This document shows, in pieces, positions 34,643 to 44,676 of a stretch of DNA of 64,000 nucleotides (positions within the stretch are counted from its first letter, which is position 1; each line of letters starts with the position of its first letter). The stretch is from the NCBI RefSeq assembly GCF_004801395.1, contig NZ_SSOA01000008.1:124001-188000 (forward strand), written 5' to 3'. Source of the stretch: Gillisella terrae. GTDB lineage: Bacteria > Pseudomonadota > Alphaproteobacteria > Rhizobiales > Rhizobiaceae. A program made the translations under genes and the position numbers. Below the pieces are notes generated by a model. The model was not told where the DNA came from and did not search any database. It worked only from the letters and a program-made list of their open reading frames with translations.

Positions 34643-35407
34643 TTAAGGCTTAACGGCCTTTGACGCCGCATACTCTCGCGCTGCCGCCCCAAAGGCTTCA
34701 AACAGGGCGCGGGAGGGGGCATCGCTCTCAGCCCAATATTCCGGGTGCCATTGCACGCCGACGGCAAAGCCCTTGGCATCGATGACCGATACGGCTTCAA
34801 TGGTGCCGTCTTCTGCCACGGCCTCGACTTGGAGGCGCGGAGCAATCGTCGAGATGGCCTGCCGATGCAGCGAATTGATCTGAATGCTGCCATCAGTGCC
34901 CAGATAGCGGGCAATGCAGGAGCCTTGCTTGATCGTCACCGGCTGGCGGATGGCATAGGCTTGGTCGCGATCTTCGGTTGGCGGTTTGCGGTGGTCCCAA
35001 TTGCCGGGCTGCTCTTGAATTTCGGTGGCCAGCGTGCCGCCCAGCGCCACGTTTAACTCCTGAATACCCCGGCAGATGGCCAAGAGCGGCACCCCGCGCT
35101 CAATCGCACGGCGAATCAGCGGCAGGGATGTGGCATCACGGGCAGGATCAAATGGCCCATAGGCCTCGGTTGCCTCCACGCCATAGAGCGATGGATGCAC
35201 ATTGCTGGGCGAGCCGGACACCACCACGCCGTCAACGCGGTCCAGCACCGCATCAATATCGGCACCCGTTTCAAGAGCAGGGATCAGCACCGGCATAGCC
35301 GCTGCCACTTTCAGCGTGGCATTGACATATTGATCCAGCACGCAATGCCAGTTTGATCCGTTGATGTCTTTAAAATCGGCAGGAATAGCAACAAGAGGCT
35401 TAGACAT
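34643..35407 (-). CDS. Gamma-glutamyl-gamma-aminobutyrate hydrolase family protein (class I glutamine amidotransferase-like)
   Basis: A 254-residue PuuD-type peptidase C26 enzyme, which releases glutamate from gamma-glutamyl amines such as gamma-Glu-GABA in putrescine breakdown. The triad is Cys112 (LLAICRGIQELNVALGG), His221 and Glu223 (VGVQWHPEYW). The N-terminal VAIPADFKDING and SGSPSNVHPS blocks match the family. No gamma-glutamylputrescine synthetase or oxidase gene is adjacent, so the true substrate is uncertain. It is convergent with the dehydrogenase gene, 6 bp apart. Confidence 0.88.
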   Translation of the reverse strand: MSKPLVAIPADFKDINGSNWHCVLDQYVNATLKVAAAMPVLIPALETGADIDAVLDRVDGVVVSGSPSNVHPSLYGVEATEAYGPFDPARDATSLPLIRRAIERGVPLLAICRGIQELNVALGGTLATEIQEQPGNWDHRKPPTEDRDQAYAIRQPVTIKQGSCIARYLGTDGSIQINSLHRQAISTIAPRLQVEAVAEDGTIEAVSVIDAKGFAVGVQWHPEYWAESDAPSRALFEAFGAAAREYAASKAVKP

Positions 35408-35560
35408 GGGAGGCTTTCGAAAAATCGATGGAATGATGCTGTTTTTGACCTGTTTGAAAATGAAGTCAACGGCGATGAGAAATGCCCATGAACTTTAGTT
35501 GTAACAAGGGGGTGTGCTTGCTTGCGTTGCCGCACGCAACATGGTTACTTCCATGCATGA

Positions 35561-36718
<1,158 letters not shown>

Positions 36719-36735
36719 GGTTTTTCGAGATTTTC

Positions 36736-36756
36736 GGCCCGCCAAAAAGGCGGGCT
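36736..36756 (+). terminator. Upstream copy of the TRAP gene terminator hairpin
   Basis: GCCCGCC-AAAAA-GGCGGGC stem-loop without a T-run, nearly repeated at 36938-36960 on the other side of the repeat element. Confidence 0.75.
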
Positions 36757-36938
36757 CAGACTGCTGACAAACCCTAAATTTATCCTCGACGTCATGCTCG
36801 GCCCTGTGCCGAGCATCTAACCACGTTAATTTCACAAGCAAAGTCAATCGCTTATCTAGCGCTTATCTAGCCATGGCAGACCCTCGGGACAGGCCCGAGG
36901 GTGACGAAACGTCGAGCGAGAAGTTTGTCAATAACCTG
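36757..36938. mobile_element. MITE-like repeat inserted in a terminator (copy 2, 182 bp)
   Basis: It shares end structure and both internal hairpins with 7072-7242, at roughly 95 % identity by eye. The extra 11 bp come from a tandem duplication of CGCTTATCTAG (36849-36870). Again the flanks are two copies of a terminator stem-loop, here GCCCGCC-AAAAA-GGCGGGC with one extra G in the distal copy. Confidence 0.75.
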
Positions 36939-36965
36939 GGCCCGCCAAAAAGGGCGGGCTGTTTG
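36939..36965 (+). terminator. Distal copy of the TRAP gene terminator
   Basis: GCCCGCC(C) / GGGCGGGC around AAAAA, then TGTTT. The T-run is short. It lies between the element and the end of hutD. Confidence 0.65.
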
Positions 36966-36969
36966 CTGC

Positions 36970-37542
36970 TTAAAGATTTGACTGTAGCTCAATCACCAGC
37001 AGATGAAGGATGTCGCTGGCAGTGATGGTGATGTCGTCGCCAGCGCTGAGTACTACACTTGAAAAGGGCGTGGTGCTGATCACGCCCTCTCTTGTTTTGA
37101 TCTCTGCCGCTGATTTAAACACCAATATCGTGTCGCTATCCGCCCGGATGCGCAATGGCTCGACACTGCGATAACGGTGCATGCTATGCTGATAGCATCC
37201 GCGCCGGGTCATGATGTTGAGATCGATCGTCGGACCACCAATATTGCTGCTGGAGATGGCCCATTCACCCGCAAAGGCGAAGGGCTCTCCGTAGGGGCGC
37301 AGCACTTTGCTGTCCCCATTGGGCAAATCAAGGCGTAGGCCCTCGCCATCCAAAAGCGCAATGCTACGATCCACGCCGGGGAAGATGGAAAATGGTCCAT
37401 CCTCGCCGACATGAGCAATGGAGAGACGCCAGTCAAACGTCTCCATCGTGCTGCCTAACGGAGCGACTATCACCTCTTCAGTCAGGCCCTTGCCGTTTTT
37501 CCAGGGCATCCGCTGATAGCTGCTGCGCGGGATGATCTGCAT
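36970..37542 (-). CDS. hutD: HutD family protein
   Basis: A 190-residue cupin-fold HutD protein, found in many hut operons and proposed to modulate the level of histidine catabolism. The start motif IIPRSSYQRMPWKNGKGLTEEV and the later DWRLSIAHVGEDGPFSIFPGVDR are diagnostic. The ATG at 37542 is one base after the hutU stop (TGATATG), so it is translated with hutU; the upstream open frame to 37623 overlaps hutU. It is the last gene of hutI-H-G-U-D. Confidence 0.9.
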   Translation of the reverse strand: MQIIPRSSYQRMPWKNGKGLTEEVIVAPLGSTMETFDWRLSIAHVGEDGPFSIFPGVDRSIALLDGEGLRLDLPNGDSKVLRPYGEPFAFAGEWAISSSNIGGPTIDLNIMTRRGCYQHSMHRYRSVEPLRIRADSDTILVFKSAAEIKTREGVISTTPFSSVVLSAGDDITITASDILHLLVIELQSNL

Positions 37543-37543
37543 A

Positions 37544-39217
37544 TCAATTGCCCAATATGCCGGGCAGACGCAGACCCTTTTCCTTGGCGCAATCCAGTGC
37601 AATGTCATAGCCCGCATCGGCATGGCGCATCACGCCGGTGGCCGGGTCGTTCCACAGCACCCGCTCCAGACGCCGGGCGGCATCATCGGTGCCATCGGCG
37701 CAGATCACCATGCCAGAGTGCTGGCTAAAGCCCATGCCGACCCCGCCACCATGGTGCAGTGACACCCATGTGGCACCCGAGGCGCAGTTGAGCAGCGCGT
37801 TCAGGAGCGGCCAGTCCGACACGGCATCCGAGCCATCTCTCATCGCTTCGGTTTCGCGGTTGGGTGAGGCAACCGAGCCAGAATCCAGATGGTCACGACC
37901 AATCACCACCGGGGCTTTCAGCTCGCCATTGCGCACCATTTCATTGAAAGCCAGACCCAGCTTGTGACGGTCACCCAGACCCACCCAGCAGATACGAGCA
38001 GGCAGGCCCTGAAAGGCAATGCGCTCACGCGCCATGTCCAGCCAATTGTGGAGGTGCTTATTATCAGGCAGCAATTCCTTCACCTTGGCATCGGTCTTGT
38101 AAATATCCTCTGGATCACCAGACAGCGCCGCCCAACGGAACGGACCAATGCCCCGGCAAAACAGCGGGCGGATATAGGCGGGCACAAAGCCGGGGAAGGC
38201 AAAGGCATTTTCCAGCCCTTCTTCCTTGGCGACCTGGCGGATATTGTTGCCATAATCCAGTGTCGGAACGCCCATGTTCCAGAAATCGACCATGGCCTGA
38301 ACATGCACTTTCATCGAAGCGCGCGCGGCCGCTTCGACGGCTTTCGGATCGCTTTCCTGCTTGGCGCGCCATTCGGCCACGGTCCAGCCAGAGGGTAGGT
38401 AACCATTGATCGGATCGTGTGCCGAGGTCTGGTCGGTAACAATATCGGGGCGGATACCGCGCTTCACCAGTTCCGGGAAAATATCAGCAGCATTGCCGAT
38501 CAGGCCCACGGACTTGGCTTCTCCGGCCTTGGTCCATTGGTCAATCAGCGCCAAAGCTTCATCCAGCGTGTGGGCCTTGGCATCGACATAGCGGGTGCGA
38601 AGGCGAAAATCCACACGGGTTTCATCGCATTCCACCGCAAGGCAGCAGGCCCCGGCCATTACAGCCGCGAGCGGCTGTGCGCCACCCATGCCGCCCAGAC
38701 CACCTGTAAGTATCCACTTACCTTTTAGATTGCCATTATAGTGCTGGCGACCGGCCTCCACGAAGGTTTCATAGGTGCCCTGCACAATGCCTTGGGTGCC
38801 GATGTAAATCCACGAACCAGCGGTCATCTGGCCATACATGGCCAGTCCCTTCTTATCCAGCTCGTTGAAATGGTCCCATGTGGCCCAATGGGGCACGAGG
38901 TTGGAATTGGCAATCAGCACCCGAGGCGCATCCTTGTGGGTGCGAAACACACCCACCGGCTTACCGGATTGCACCACCAGCGTTTCTTCTTCGGTCAGGG
39001 TTTTCAGCGTGGCAACGATGCGATCAAAATCCTCCCAGGTGCGGGCGGCGCGGCCAATGCCGCCATAGACCACCAGTTCATGCGGGCGCTCGGCCACGTC
39101 GGGGTCAAGATTGTTCATCAACATGCGCAGAGGGGCTTCGGTCATCCAGCTTTTGGCGGAAAGCTCCGTGCCGGTTGCGGCCCGCACATCGCGGATATTG
39201 TGGCGTGGGTTGGTCAT
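37544..39217 (-). CDS. hutU: Urocanate hydratase
   Basis: A 557-residue urocanase, the second enzyme of histidine degradation, which adds water to urocanate using tightly bound NAD+ as an electrophile and gives imidazolone propionate. [18 protein letters not shown] is the NAD-binding glycine loop (about 175-192), and the C-terminal [23 protein letters not shown] is unmistakable for the family. Two starts are possible: ATG 39223, forming ATGA with the hutG stop, or ATG 39217. GGGGGA directly abuts the first and is 6 nt before the second, so 39217 is chosen. Confidence 0.96.
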   Translation of the reverse strand: MTNPRHNIRDVRAATGTELSAKSWMTEAPLRMLMNNLDPDVAERPHELVVYGGIGRAARTWEDFDRIVATLKTLTEEETLVVQSGKPVGVFRTHKDAPRVLIANSNLVPHWATWDHFNELDKKGLAMYGQMTAGSWIYIGTQGIVQGTYETFVEAGRQHYNGNLKGKWILTGGLGGMGGAQPLAAVMAGACCLAVECDETRVDFRLRTRYVDAKAHTLDEALALIDQWTKAGEAKSVGLIGNAADIFPELVKRGIRPDIVTDQTSAHDPINGYLPSGWTVAEWRAKQESDPKAVEAAARASMKVHVQAMVDFWNMGVPTLDYGNNIRQVAKEEGLENAFAFPGFVPAYIRPLFCRGIGPFRWAALSGDPEDIYKTDAKVKELLPDNKHLHNWLDMARERIAFQGLPARICWVGLGDRHKLGLAFNEMVRNGELKAPVVIGRDHLDSGSVASPNRETEAMRDGSDAVSDWPLLNALLNCASGATWVSLHHGGGVGMGFSQHSGMVICADGTDDAARRLERVLWNDPATGVMRHADAGYDIALDCAKEKGLRLPGILGN

Positions 39218-39219
39218 GA

Positions 39220-40035
39220 TCATTCCCCCTTCTTTTGTTTCAGTTGAAACGCGATCTGCTCGATCCGCTCCAGAATAGCTTTGAGATGCACCCGTAAACG
39301 GCCCGCCTTTTCCTCGTCATAGGCAAAGGGTGGGGCCTCTGTGGCAAGGTGTGAGCCTTGCGCCAGCTCCATCTGAATGGCGTGAATGCCGTTTTCTGGC
39401 TTGCCATACTGGCGGGTGGTCCAGCCGCCTTTGAAGCGGCCATTGAGAATGGATGTGTAACCGTTTGCTGACGCTGCAATTTCAACGGTCGCCGCTTCAA
39501 TCGCGGCATCACAGGTGCGGCCCATATCGGTACCGATGTTGAAATCCGGCAGGCGGCCCTCAAACAGATAGGGGATGTTGCCGCGAATGGAGTGGCAATC
39601 ATACAGCACCGCCACGCCATGAATGGCTTTGACGCGCTCAATCTCAGCCAAAAGGGCGGCGTGATAGGGGGCGTGAAAGGCGCTCAAACGCTCAGCAATA
39701 TCTGCCTCGGTTGGTTCCTGTCCTGCCTTCCAGATCGATATGCCATCGAAATCTGTTTCGGGAATCAGGCCCGTGGTGTTCTGCCCCGGATAAAGGCTTA
39801 CCCCCGCCGGATCACGATTGGCATCAATGACATAGCGATGGAAGGTGGCGCGCACGGTGGTGACGTTTGGCAGCAGGCTATCGTACAGATGGTGGATATG
39901 CCAATCAGTATCGGCCAGCAGCTTGCCGTTGTCGTTGAGGCGATCCCAGATGGGGGGCGGCACATCGGTGCCCGTGTGCGGGAAGGCGAGGATGACGGGG
40001 GAGGTGCCTTGGGTGATTTGAAAAATACTGGACAT
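39220..40035 (-). CDS. hutG: N-formylglutamate deformylase
   Basis: A 271-residue N-formylglutamate amidohydrolase, last enzyme of the five-step histidine route, producing glutamate and formate. FPHTGTDVP (about 19-27) and [24 protein letters not shown] (about 145-168) carry the metal-binding residues; the C-terminal [28 protein letters not shown] is family-typical. It sits between hutH and hutU. A palindromic repeat begins 5 nt upstream of the ATG, and its GGGGAGGGG arm is the only Shine-Dalgarno at a suitable distance. Confidence 0.95.
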   Translation of the reverse strand: MSSIFQITQGTSPVILAFPHTGTDVPPPIWDRLNDNGKLLADTDWHIHHLYDSLLPNVTTVRATFHRYVIDANRDPAGVSLYPGQNTTGLIPETDFDGISIWKAGQEPTEADIAERLSAFHAPYHAALLAEIERVKAIHGVAVLYDCHSIRGNIPYLFEGRLPDFNIGTDMGRTCDAAIEAATVEIAASANGYTSILNGRFKGGWTTRQYGKPENGIHAIQMELAQGSHLATEAPPFAYDEEKAGRLRVHLKAILERIEQIAFQLKQKKGE

Positions 40036-40040
40036 TTAGA

Positions 40041-40198
40041 ACCCCTCCCCAACCCCTCCCCACAAGGGGGAGGGGCTTTGGCCGTTGCGCTGTCGTGCTT
40101 CATGCAAACGCGGCATCCGCTGATCGGGTGCCGCGTTGTGAAAACGGTGCGGCATCTTAAGCCCCTCCCCCTTGTGGGGAGGGGTTGGGGAGGGGCCT
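40041..40198. repeat. Inverted pair of GC-rich palindromes inside the hut operon (second pair)
   Basis: ACCCCTCCCCAACCCCTCCC...(40041-40078) and its reverse complement (40161-40198) enclose 82 bp of unrelated sequence. Together they fill the 199-bp gap between hutH and hutG. Each half is itself a hairpin. Confidence 0.85.
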
Positions 40199-40234
40199 TT
40201 CACCCCGAATACATGCAAAAAAGGCATCATCACT

Positions 40235-41770
40235 TCACCCCTCCAACCCTGGCAAAATCCCAGCCGACACACTGCCCACCAAAGCCCCATCGGCCACCAA
40301 CGCAGAGGCCGCAGCCAAATCCGGTGCCATAAACCGATCAACCTCCAGCGTTGGCACTTTGTCGCGCAAGGTCGCAATTGCCTTTTGCAATTCCGGGCTG
40401 GTGGTCAGGGGGGAGCGAAACTCCACGCCCTGCGCTGCCGTCAAAGCCTCAATGCCAATGATGGCAAACAGGTTTTCGGTCATTTGCAACAGCCGCCGCG
40501 CACCATGGCAGGCCATGGACACATGGTCTTCCTGATTGGCCGAGGTCGGGGTTGAATCGACGGAGGCAGGATGGGCCATCTGCTTGTTTTCACTCATCAA
40601 TGCAGCAGAGGTCACTTCGGCAATCATCAGGCCGGAATTGAGGCCCGGCTTTTTCGCCAAAAACGCAGGCAGGCCGTAAGACAAAGCCGGATCAACCAGA
40701 AGTGCGATGCGTCGTTGAGAAATGGCTCCGATTTCACAAACCGCAATCGCAATCTGATCGGCAGCAAACGCCACTGGCTCGGCATGGAAATTGCCGCCAG
40801 ACACCACGCTGTCATCGGAGAGCACCAGCGGATTATCCGTCACCGCATTGGCTTCAATTTCCAACGTGCGGGCCGTCATTCGCAGCAGATCAAGGCAAGC
40901 GCCATCCACCTGCGGCTGGCAGCGGATGCAATAAGGATCTTGCACCCGCTCATCGCCATCCAGATGGCTCTGGCGGATAACAGAGCCTTCCAACAAGGCG
41001 CGCAAGCTGGCCGCCGTATCAATCTGGCCCTTGTGGCCGCGAAGCGTGTGAATATCGGCGGTAAACGGTGCCGAAGACCCCATGGCGGCATCGGTAGACA
41101 TGGCCCCGGTAATCAATGCTGCTTGTGCTGCGCGATGGGCGCGGAAAAGCCCGGCCAAGGCCAGCGCGGTGGAGGCTTGCGTGCCATTGATCAGCGCCAA
41201 ACCTTCTTTGGCGGCCAAAATCACTGGCGTGAGTCCAGCCCGTTCCAGCGCCAGTTTGCCCGGCAGTTTCTCGCCTTGATAAAAGGCTTCGGCCTCGCCC
41301 ATCATCACCGCCGCCATATGGGCAAGCGGGGCCAGATCGCCGGAAGCGCCGACCGAGCCCTTTTCCGGGATCAGCGGAATCACGCCCTTTTCCAGCATGG
41401 CCTCAATCAACCGCACCAGCTCCAGCCGCACGCCGGAGGCTCCACGGCCCAGCGAGATCAGCTTGAGCGACAGGATCAGCCTTACTATGTTTTCCGGCAA
41501 GGGGGCACCGACACCGCAGCAATGGGAGAGAATGAGATTGCGCTGAAGCGTGGCGGTATCGGCAGCATCAATCTTGATGGAGGCCAGTTTGCCAAAGCCA
41601 GTGTTGACGCCATAAACCGGCTCATTGCCCGCCGCAATGGCGGCAATGCGGTTGGCGGCCCGCTCAATGCCCGCATCAAAGCTGCGATCCAGCACGGCAG
41701 GTTCGCCCTGCCAATAGATTTTCGCCAGATCGGCCAGCGGCACGGTGCCGGGATGAAGGGTAATGGTCAT
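40235..41770 (-). CDS. hutH: Histidine ammonia-lyase
   Basis: A 511-residue histidase, first enzyme of the pathway (histidine to urocanate and ammonia). The MIO cofactor is formed autocatalytically from Ala142-Ser143-Gly144 in [13 protein letters not shown]. The N-terminal [13 protein letters not shown] with the catalytic tyrosine and the C-terminal [15 protein letters not shown] are intact. AAGGGG lies 7 nt before the ATG. It follows hutI by 15 bp and is followed by a repeat pair and hutG. Confidence 0.97.
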   Translation of the reverse strand: MTITLHPGTVPLADLAKIYWQGEPAVLDRSFDAGIERAANRIAAIAAGNEPVYGVNTGFGKLASIKIDAADTATLQRNLILSHCCGVGAPLPENIVRLILSLKLISLGRGASGVRLELVRLIEAMLEKGVIPLIPEKGSVGASGDLAPLAHMAAVMMGEAEAFYQGEKLPGKLALERAGLTPVILAAKEGLALINGTQASTALALAGLFRAHRAAQAALITGAMSTDAAMGSSAPFTADIHTLRGHKGQIDTAASLRALLEGSVIRQSHLDGDERVQDPYCIRCQPQVDGACLDLLRMTARTLEIEANAVTDNPLVLSDDSVVSGGNFHAEPVAFAADQIAIAVCEIGAISQRRIALLVDPALSYGLPAFLAKKPGLNSGLMIAEVTSAALMSENKQMAHPASVDSTPTSANQEDHVSMACHGARRLLQMTENLFAIIGIEALTAAQGVEFRSPLTTSPELQKAIATLRDKVPTLEVDRFMAPDLAAASALVADGALVGSVSAGILPGLEG

Positions 41771-41785
41771 GATGGCCCCTTGTTG

Positions 41786-43006
41786 TTATGTGTCTTGGCC
41801 GCGCCACACCCGCTGGTGCAGCGGGTTAAAGCCCATGCGGTAGACAAGCTCCGACAGTTCAGAAATATCCCAGATGGCGAGATCAGCCGATTTTCCGGCC
41901 TCCAGCGTGCCAATCTCATCCAGCCGACCGAGTGCGCGGGCAGCCTCGCGGGTGACGCCCGCGATGCACTCTTCCACCGTCATGCCAAACAGGGTGGCCC
42001 CCATGTTCATGGTCAGCAGCAGCGAGGTGAGCGGCGAGGTGCCGGGGTTGTTGTCGGTGGCCAGCGCCATTTTGGTGCCGTGCTGGCGGAAGAGATCGAC
42101 GGGCGGCTTTTTTGTTTCGCGGATAAAGTAAAAAGCACCCGGCAAAAGCACCGCAACCGTGCCTGCCTCTGCCATGGCTTTTGCACCTGCCGCATCGATA
42201 TATTCCAGATGATCGGCAGACAGCGCGCCATATTCGGCGGCAAGGGCTGCCCCGGAGAGATTGGAAAGCTGATCGGCATGCAGTTTCACCGGCAGGCCGA
42301 GCGCTTTGGCAGCATCAAAAACCACGCGCATTTCATCCGGTGAAAAAGCAATGCCTTCGCAAAACCCGTCCACGGCATCGACCAGATGCTCAGCGTGGGC
42401 GGCACTTAAGCCCGGCAACACAACATCGCGGATAAAATCACCATTGCGGCCCTTATAGTCTGCGGGCGTGGCATGAGCACCGAGATAGGTGGTGGTTATG
42501 GACACGGGCCGTTTATCGCCAAGCTGTCGTGCAGCCCGCAGCATTTTCAGCTCATCTTGCACCGTCAGCCCATAGCCGGATTTGACCTCAACCGTGGTGA
42601 CCCCTTCGGCCAGCAGCGCATCCAGACGCGGCAGGCTTTCGCGCAGCAAATCTGCTTCGCTAGCAGCGCGGACCTTGGAGACGGAAGAGACAATGCCACC
42701 GCCAGCGCGGGCAATTTCCTCATAACTTGCACCCGCTAGGCGCATTTCAAACTCATGAGCGCGGTTGCCTGCGTGCACCAGATGGGTGTGGCAATCCACC
42801 AGGCCGGGGGTGATCCAGCGGCCCTCGCAGTCGGTGATCTCTGCCGTGTTGAGCAGGTTGATGGGCAGCTCGCTCATCGGGCCAGCATAGACAATCTGCC
42901 CATTGCGAACCATCAGCGCGCCGTCCTCGATGATACCGATGCCGGGGAGTTGCGGATTGAGCGTTGCCAACCGCGCATTGGTCAAAATGCGATCCCGATG
43001 TGTCAT
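41786..43006 (-). CDS. hutI: Imidazolonepropionase
   Basis: A 406-residue amidohydrolase-superfamily enzyme, third in histidine breakdown, opening the imidazolone ring to give N-formimino-L-glutamate. The metal site starts with [13 protein letters not shown] (about 70-82), and [24 protein letters not shown] and [14 protein letters not shown] are further family motifs. It is the first gene of the minus-strand hut unit, transcribed away from hutF across a 109-bp gap that holds a HutC-like operator. AAGGGA precedes the ATG. Confidence 0.96.
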   Translation of the reverse strand: MTHRDRILTNARLATLNPQLPGIGIIEDGALMVRNGQIVYAGPMSELPINLLNTAEITDCEGRWITPGLVDCHTHLVHAGNRAHEFEMRLAGASYEEIARAGGGIVSSVSKVRAASEADLLRESLPRLDALLAEGVTTVEVKSGYGLTVQDELKMLRAARQLGDKRPVSITTTYLGAHATPADYKGRNGDFIRDVVLPGLSAAHAEHLVDAVDGFCEGIAFSPDEMRVVFDAAKALGLPVKLHADQLSNLSGAALAAEYGALSADHLEYIDAAGAKAMAEAGTVAVLLPGAFYFIRETKKPPVDLFRQHGTKMALATDNNPGTSPLTSLLLTMNMGATLFGMTVEECIAGVTREAARALGRLDEIGTLEAGKSADLAIWDISELSELVYRMGFNPLHQRVWRGQDT

Positions 43007-43062
43007 GCTGATCCCTTGTTATTATGGCTCACGCGACGTTGCGCCCAATCGATTTTCCTATT

Positions 43063-43074
43063 ATGTATATACTT
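43063..43074. promoter_or_regulatory. Candidate HutC operator between hutI and hutF
   Basis: ATGTATATACTT contains the perfect palindromic core GTATATAC (43065-43072); the HutC site described in Pseudomonas is centred on TGTATATACA. It sits midway between divergent hutI and hutF, so one repressor could block both. Confidence 0.6.
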
Positions 43075-43115
43075 AATGAAGCGAGGCGCAAGTCGAAAAA
43101 TGAGAGGGGAAAGCC

Positions 43116-44465
43116 GTGACGACACTCCACGCAAAACAGGCGCTGCTGCCGGATGGCTGGGCCAACGATGTGCGGCTGACGCTGAAAGACCGCAGAATTT
43201 CCGCGATTGAGCAGGGTGTTGAAGCCAAAGTGGGCGATGAGCGGCATGACGTCTTGCTGCCCACAATGGCCAATCTGCACAGCCACGCCTTTCAACGCGG
43301 CATGGCGGGTCTGGCGGAATTGCGCGGGCCGGATAGTGACAGTTTCTGGAGCTGGCGCACGGTGATGTATCGCTTTGCGCTGACCATGAATCCGGAGCAA
43401 ATGCAGGCCATTGCCGCTCAGCTTTATGTGGAAATGCTGGAAGCTGGTTTTGGCCGGGTGGGGGAGTTTCACTATCTCCATCATGATCGTGATGGTAGTG
43501 CTTTCACCAACCGTGCCGAGATGGCGGAGCGCATTGTGGCGGCCTGTGATGAAACCGGAATTGGCCTCACGCTGCTGCCGGTCTTCTATGCCCATTCCGG
43601 CTTTGGCGGTCAGGTTCCCAATGAAGGGCAGCGGCGGTTTATCAATGATCTTGATGGTTTTGCAGCGCTGTTGGATGGGGCAAAAAAGGCGACTTCACGC
43701 TTACCCTGTAGCGTCACCGGCATAGCGCCTCACAGCCTGCGGGCCGTGACACCAGAACAACTCTCTGCCTTGCAACAGCTTTCTTTCGATGGCCCCATCC
43801 ATATTCATGTCGCCGAGCAGGTGAAGGAAGTGGAAGATTGCGTGGCGTGGTCGGGCAAGCGCCCCGTGGCCTGGTTGCTGGACAATGCCGCGCTGACTGA
43901 TCGCTGGTGCCTGATCCACGCAACCCATATGACCGAGGATGAAACTGTGCGTATGGCGAAAGCCGGTGCCATTGCCGGGCTTTGCCCGATCACCGAGGCC
44001 AATCTGGGCGATGGCACGTTCAATGCCGAGGTGTTTCTCAAGGCAGGCGGGCGCTTTGGTGTGGGGTCGGACTCCAATATTCTGATTGGCATTGCCGATG
44101 AATTGCGTCAGCTGGAATATTCGCAGCGCCTTAGCCATCGCGCCCGCAATGTTCTGGCTTTGCCGGGTGGCTCGACAGGTCGGTATTTGTTTGACGGTGC
44201 CGTTATAGGTGGTGCTGCGGCCTTGATGGCAGAGAGTGGCTTGGCCGTGGGCAAGCCCGCAGATGTTGTCAGCCTCAAACCGCGCCATGATCTTGGTTTG
44301 AGTGGCGATCAGGTTATGGACGGTTTCATCTTTGCCAATGGTGCTCTAGTGGATTGCGTCTGGGTGGGCGGTGTCAAGCAGGTTGAAGCCGGGCGGCATA
44401 AGGCGCGGGAGAAAGTTGCCGCGCGGTTTGTGGGGGTGATGCGGGAGTTGATGGCGGCGTTTTGA
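43116..44465 (+). CDS. hutF: Formimidoylglutamate deiminase
   Basis: A 449-residue amidohydrolase that converts N-formimino-L-glutamate to N-formyl-L-glutamate and ammonia, the fourth step of the route that ends with HutG. LHSHAFQRGMAGL (about 58-70) supplies the zinc ligands and the glutamine-loop residues; HIHVAEQVKEVEDC, HATHMTEDE and GSDSNILIG complete the metal and catalytic set. The start is GTG at 43116 with GAGAGGGGA upstream. It is divergent from hutI. The presence of hutF and hutG and the absence of hutE-type formiminoglutamase fix the five-enzyme version. Confidence 0.95.
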   Translation: MTTLHAKQALLPDGWANDVRLTLKDRRISAIEQGVEAKVGDERHDVLLPTMANLHSHAFQRGMAGLAELRGPDSDSFWSWRTVMYRFALTMNPEQMQAIAAQLYVEMLEAGFGRVGEFHYLHHDRDGSAFTNRAEMAERIVAACDETGIGLTLLPVFYAHSGFGGQVPNEGQRRFINDLDGFAALLDGAKKATSRLPCSVTGIAPHSLRAVTPEQLSALQQLSFDGPIHIHVAEQVKEVEDCVAWSGKRPVAWLLDNAALTDRWCLIHATHMTEDETVRMAKAGAIAGLCPITEANLGDGTFNAEVFLKAGGRFGVGSDSNILIGIADELRQLEYSQRLSHRARNVLALPGGSTGRYLFDGAVIGGAAALMAESGLAVGKPADVVSLKPRHDLGLSGDQVMDGFIFANGALVDCVWVGGVKQVEAGRHKAREKVAARFVGVMRELMAAF

Positions 44466-44500
44466 GGATGGCTGCATTCACTTCGAAATGAAAAGAAGAG

Positions 44501-44648
44501 ACCCCTCCCCAACCCTCCCCACAAGGGGGAGGGAGTATGTTGCATTCTTGGTAAATCTCTGTTTCATTTATTAAATGTTCAATGGGCGCAAGGATGGCGG
44601 CGTTCTCAACCTGCTCCCTCCCCCCTGTGGGGAGGGTTGGGGAGGGGC
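44501..44648. repeat. Inverted pair of GC-rich palindromes after hutF (third pair)
   Basis: Halves at 44501-44534 and 44613-44648 are inverted copies of each other and of the second pair, with 78 bp of unrelated sequence between. They lie in the convergent gap between hutF and the flavin monooxygenase, where they could serve as bidirectional transcription stops. Confidence 0.85.
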
Positions 44649-44676
44649 CGCCGCCCATTGATTATTGAGCCAACTG

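Noticed and set aside
40571..42343. 590-codon plus-strand frame opposite hutH and hutI
   Set aside because: It is antisense to two certain enzymes, with no domain and an amino-acid mix typical of reverse-strand frames in GC-rich genes.
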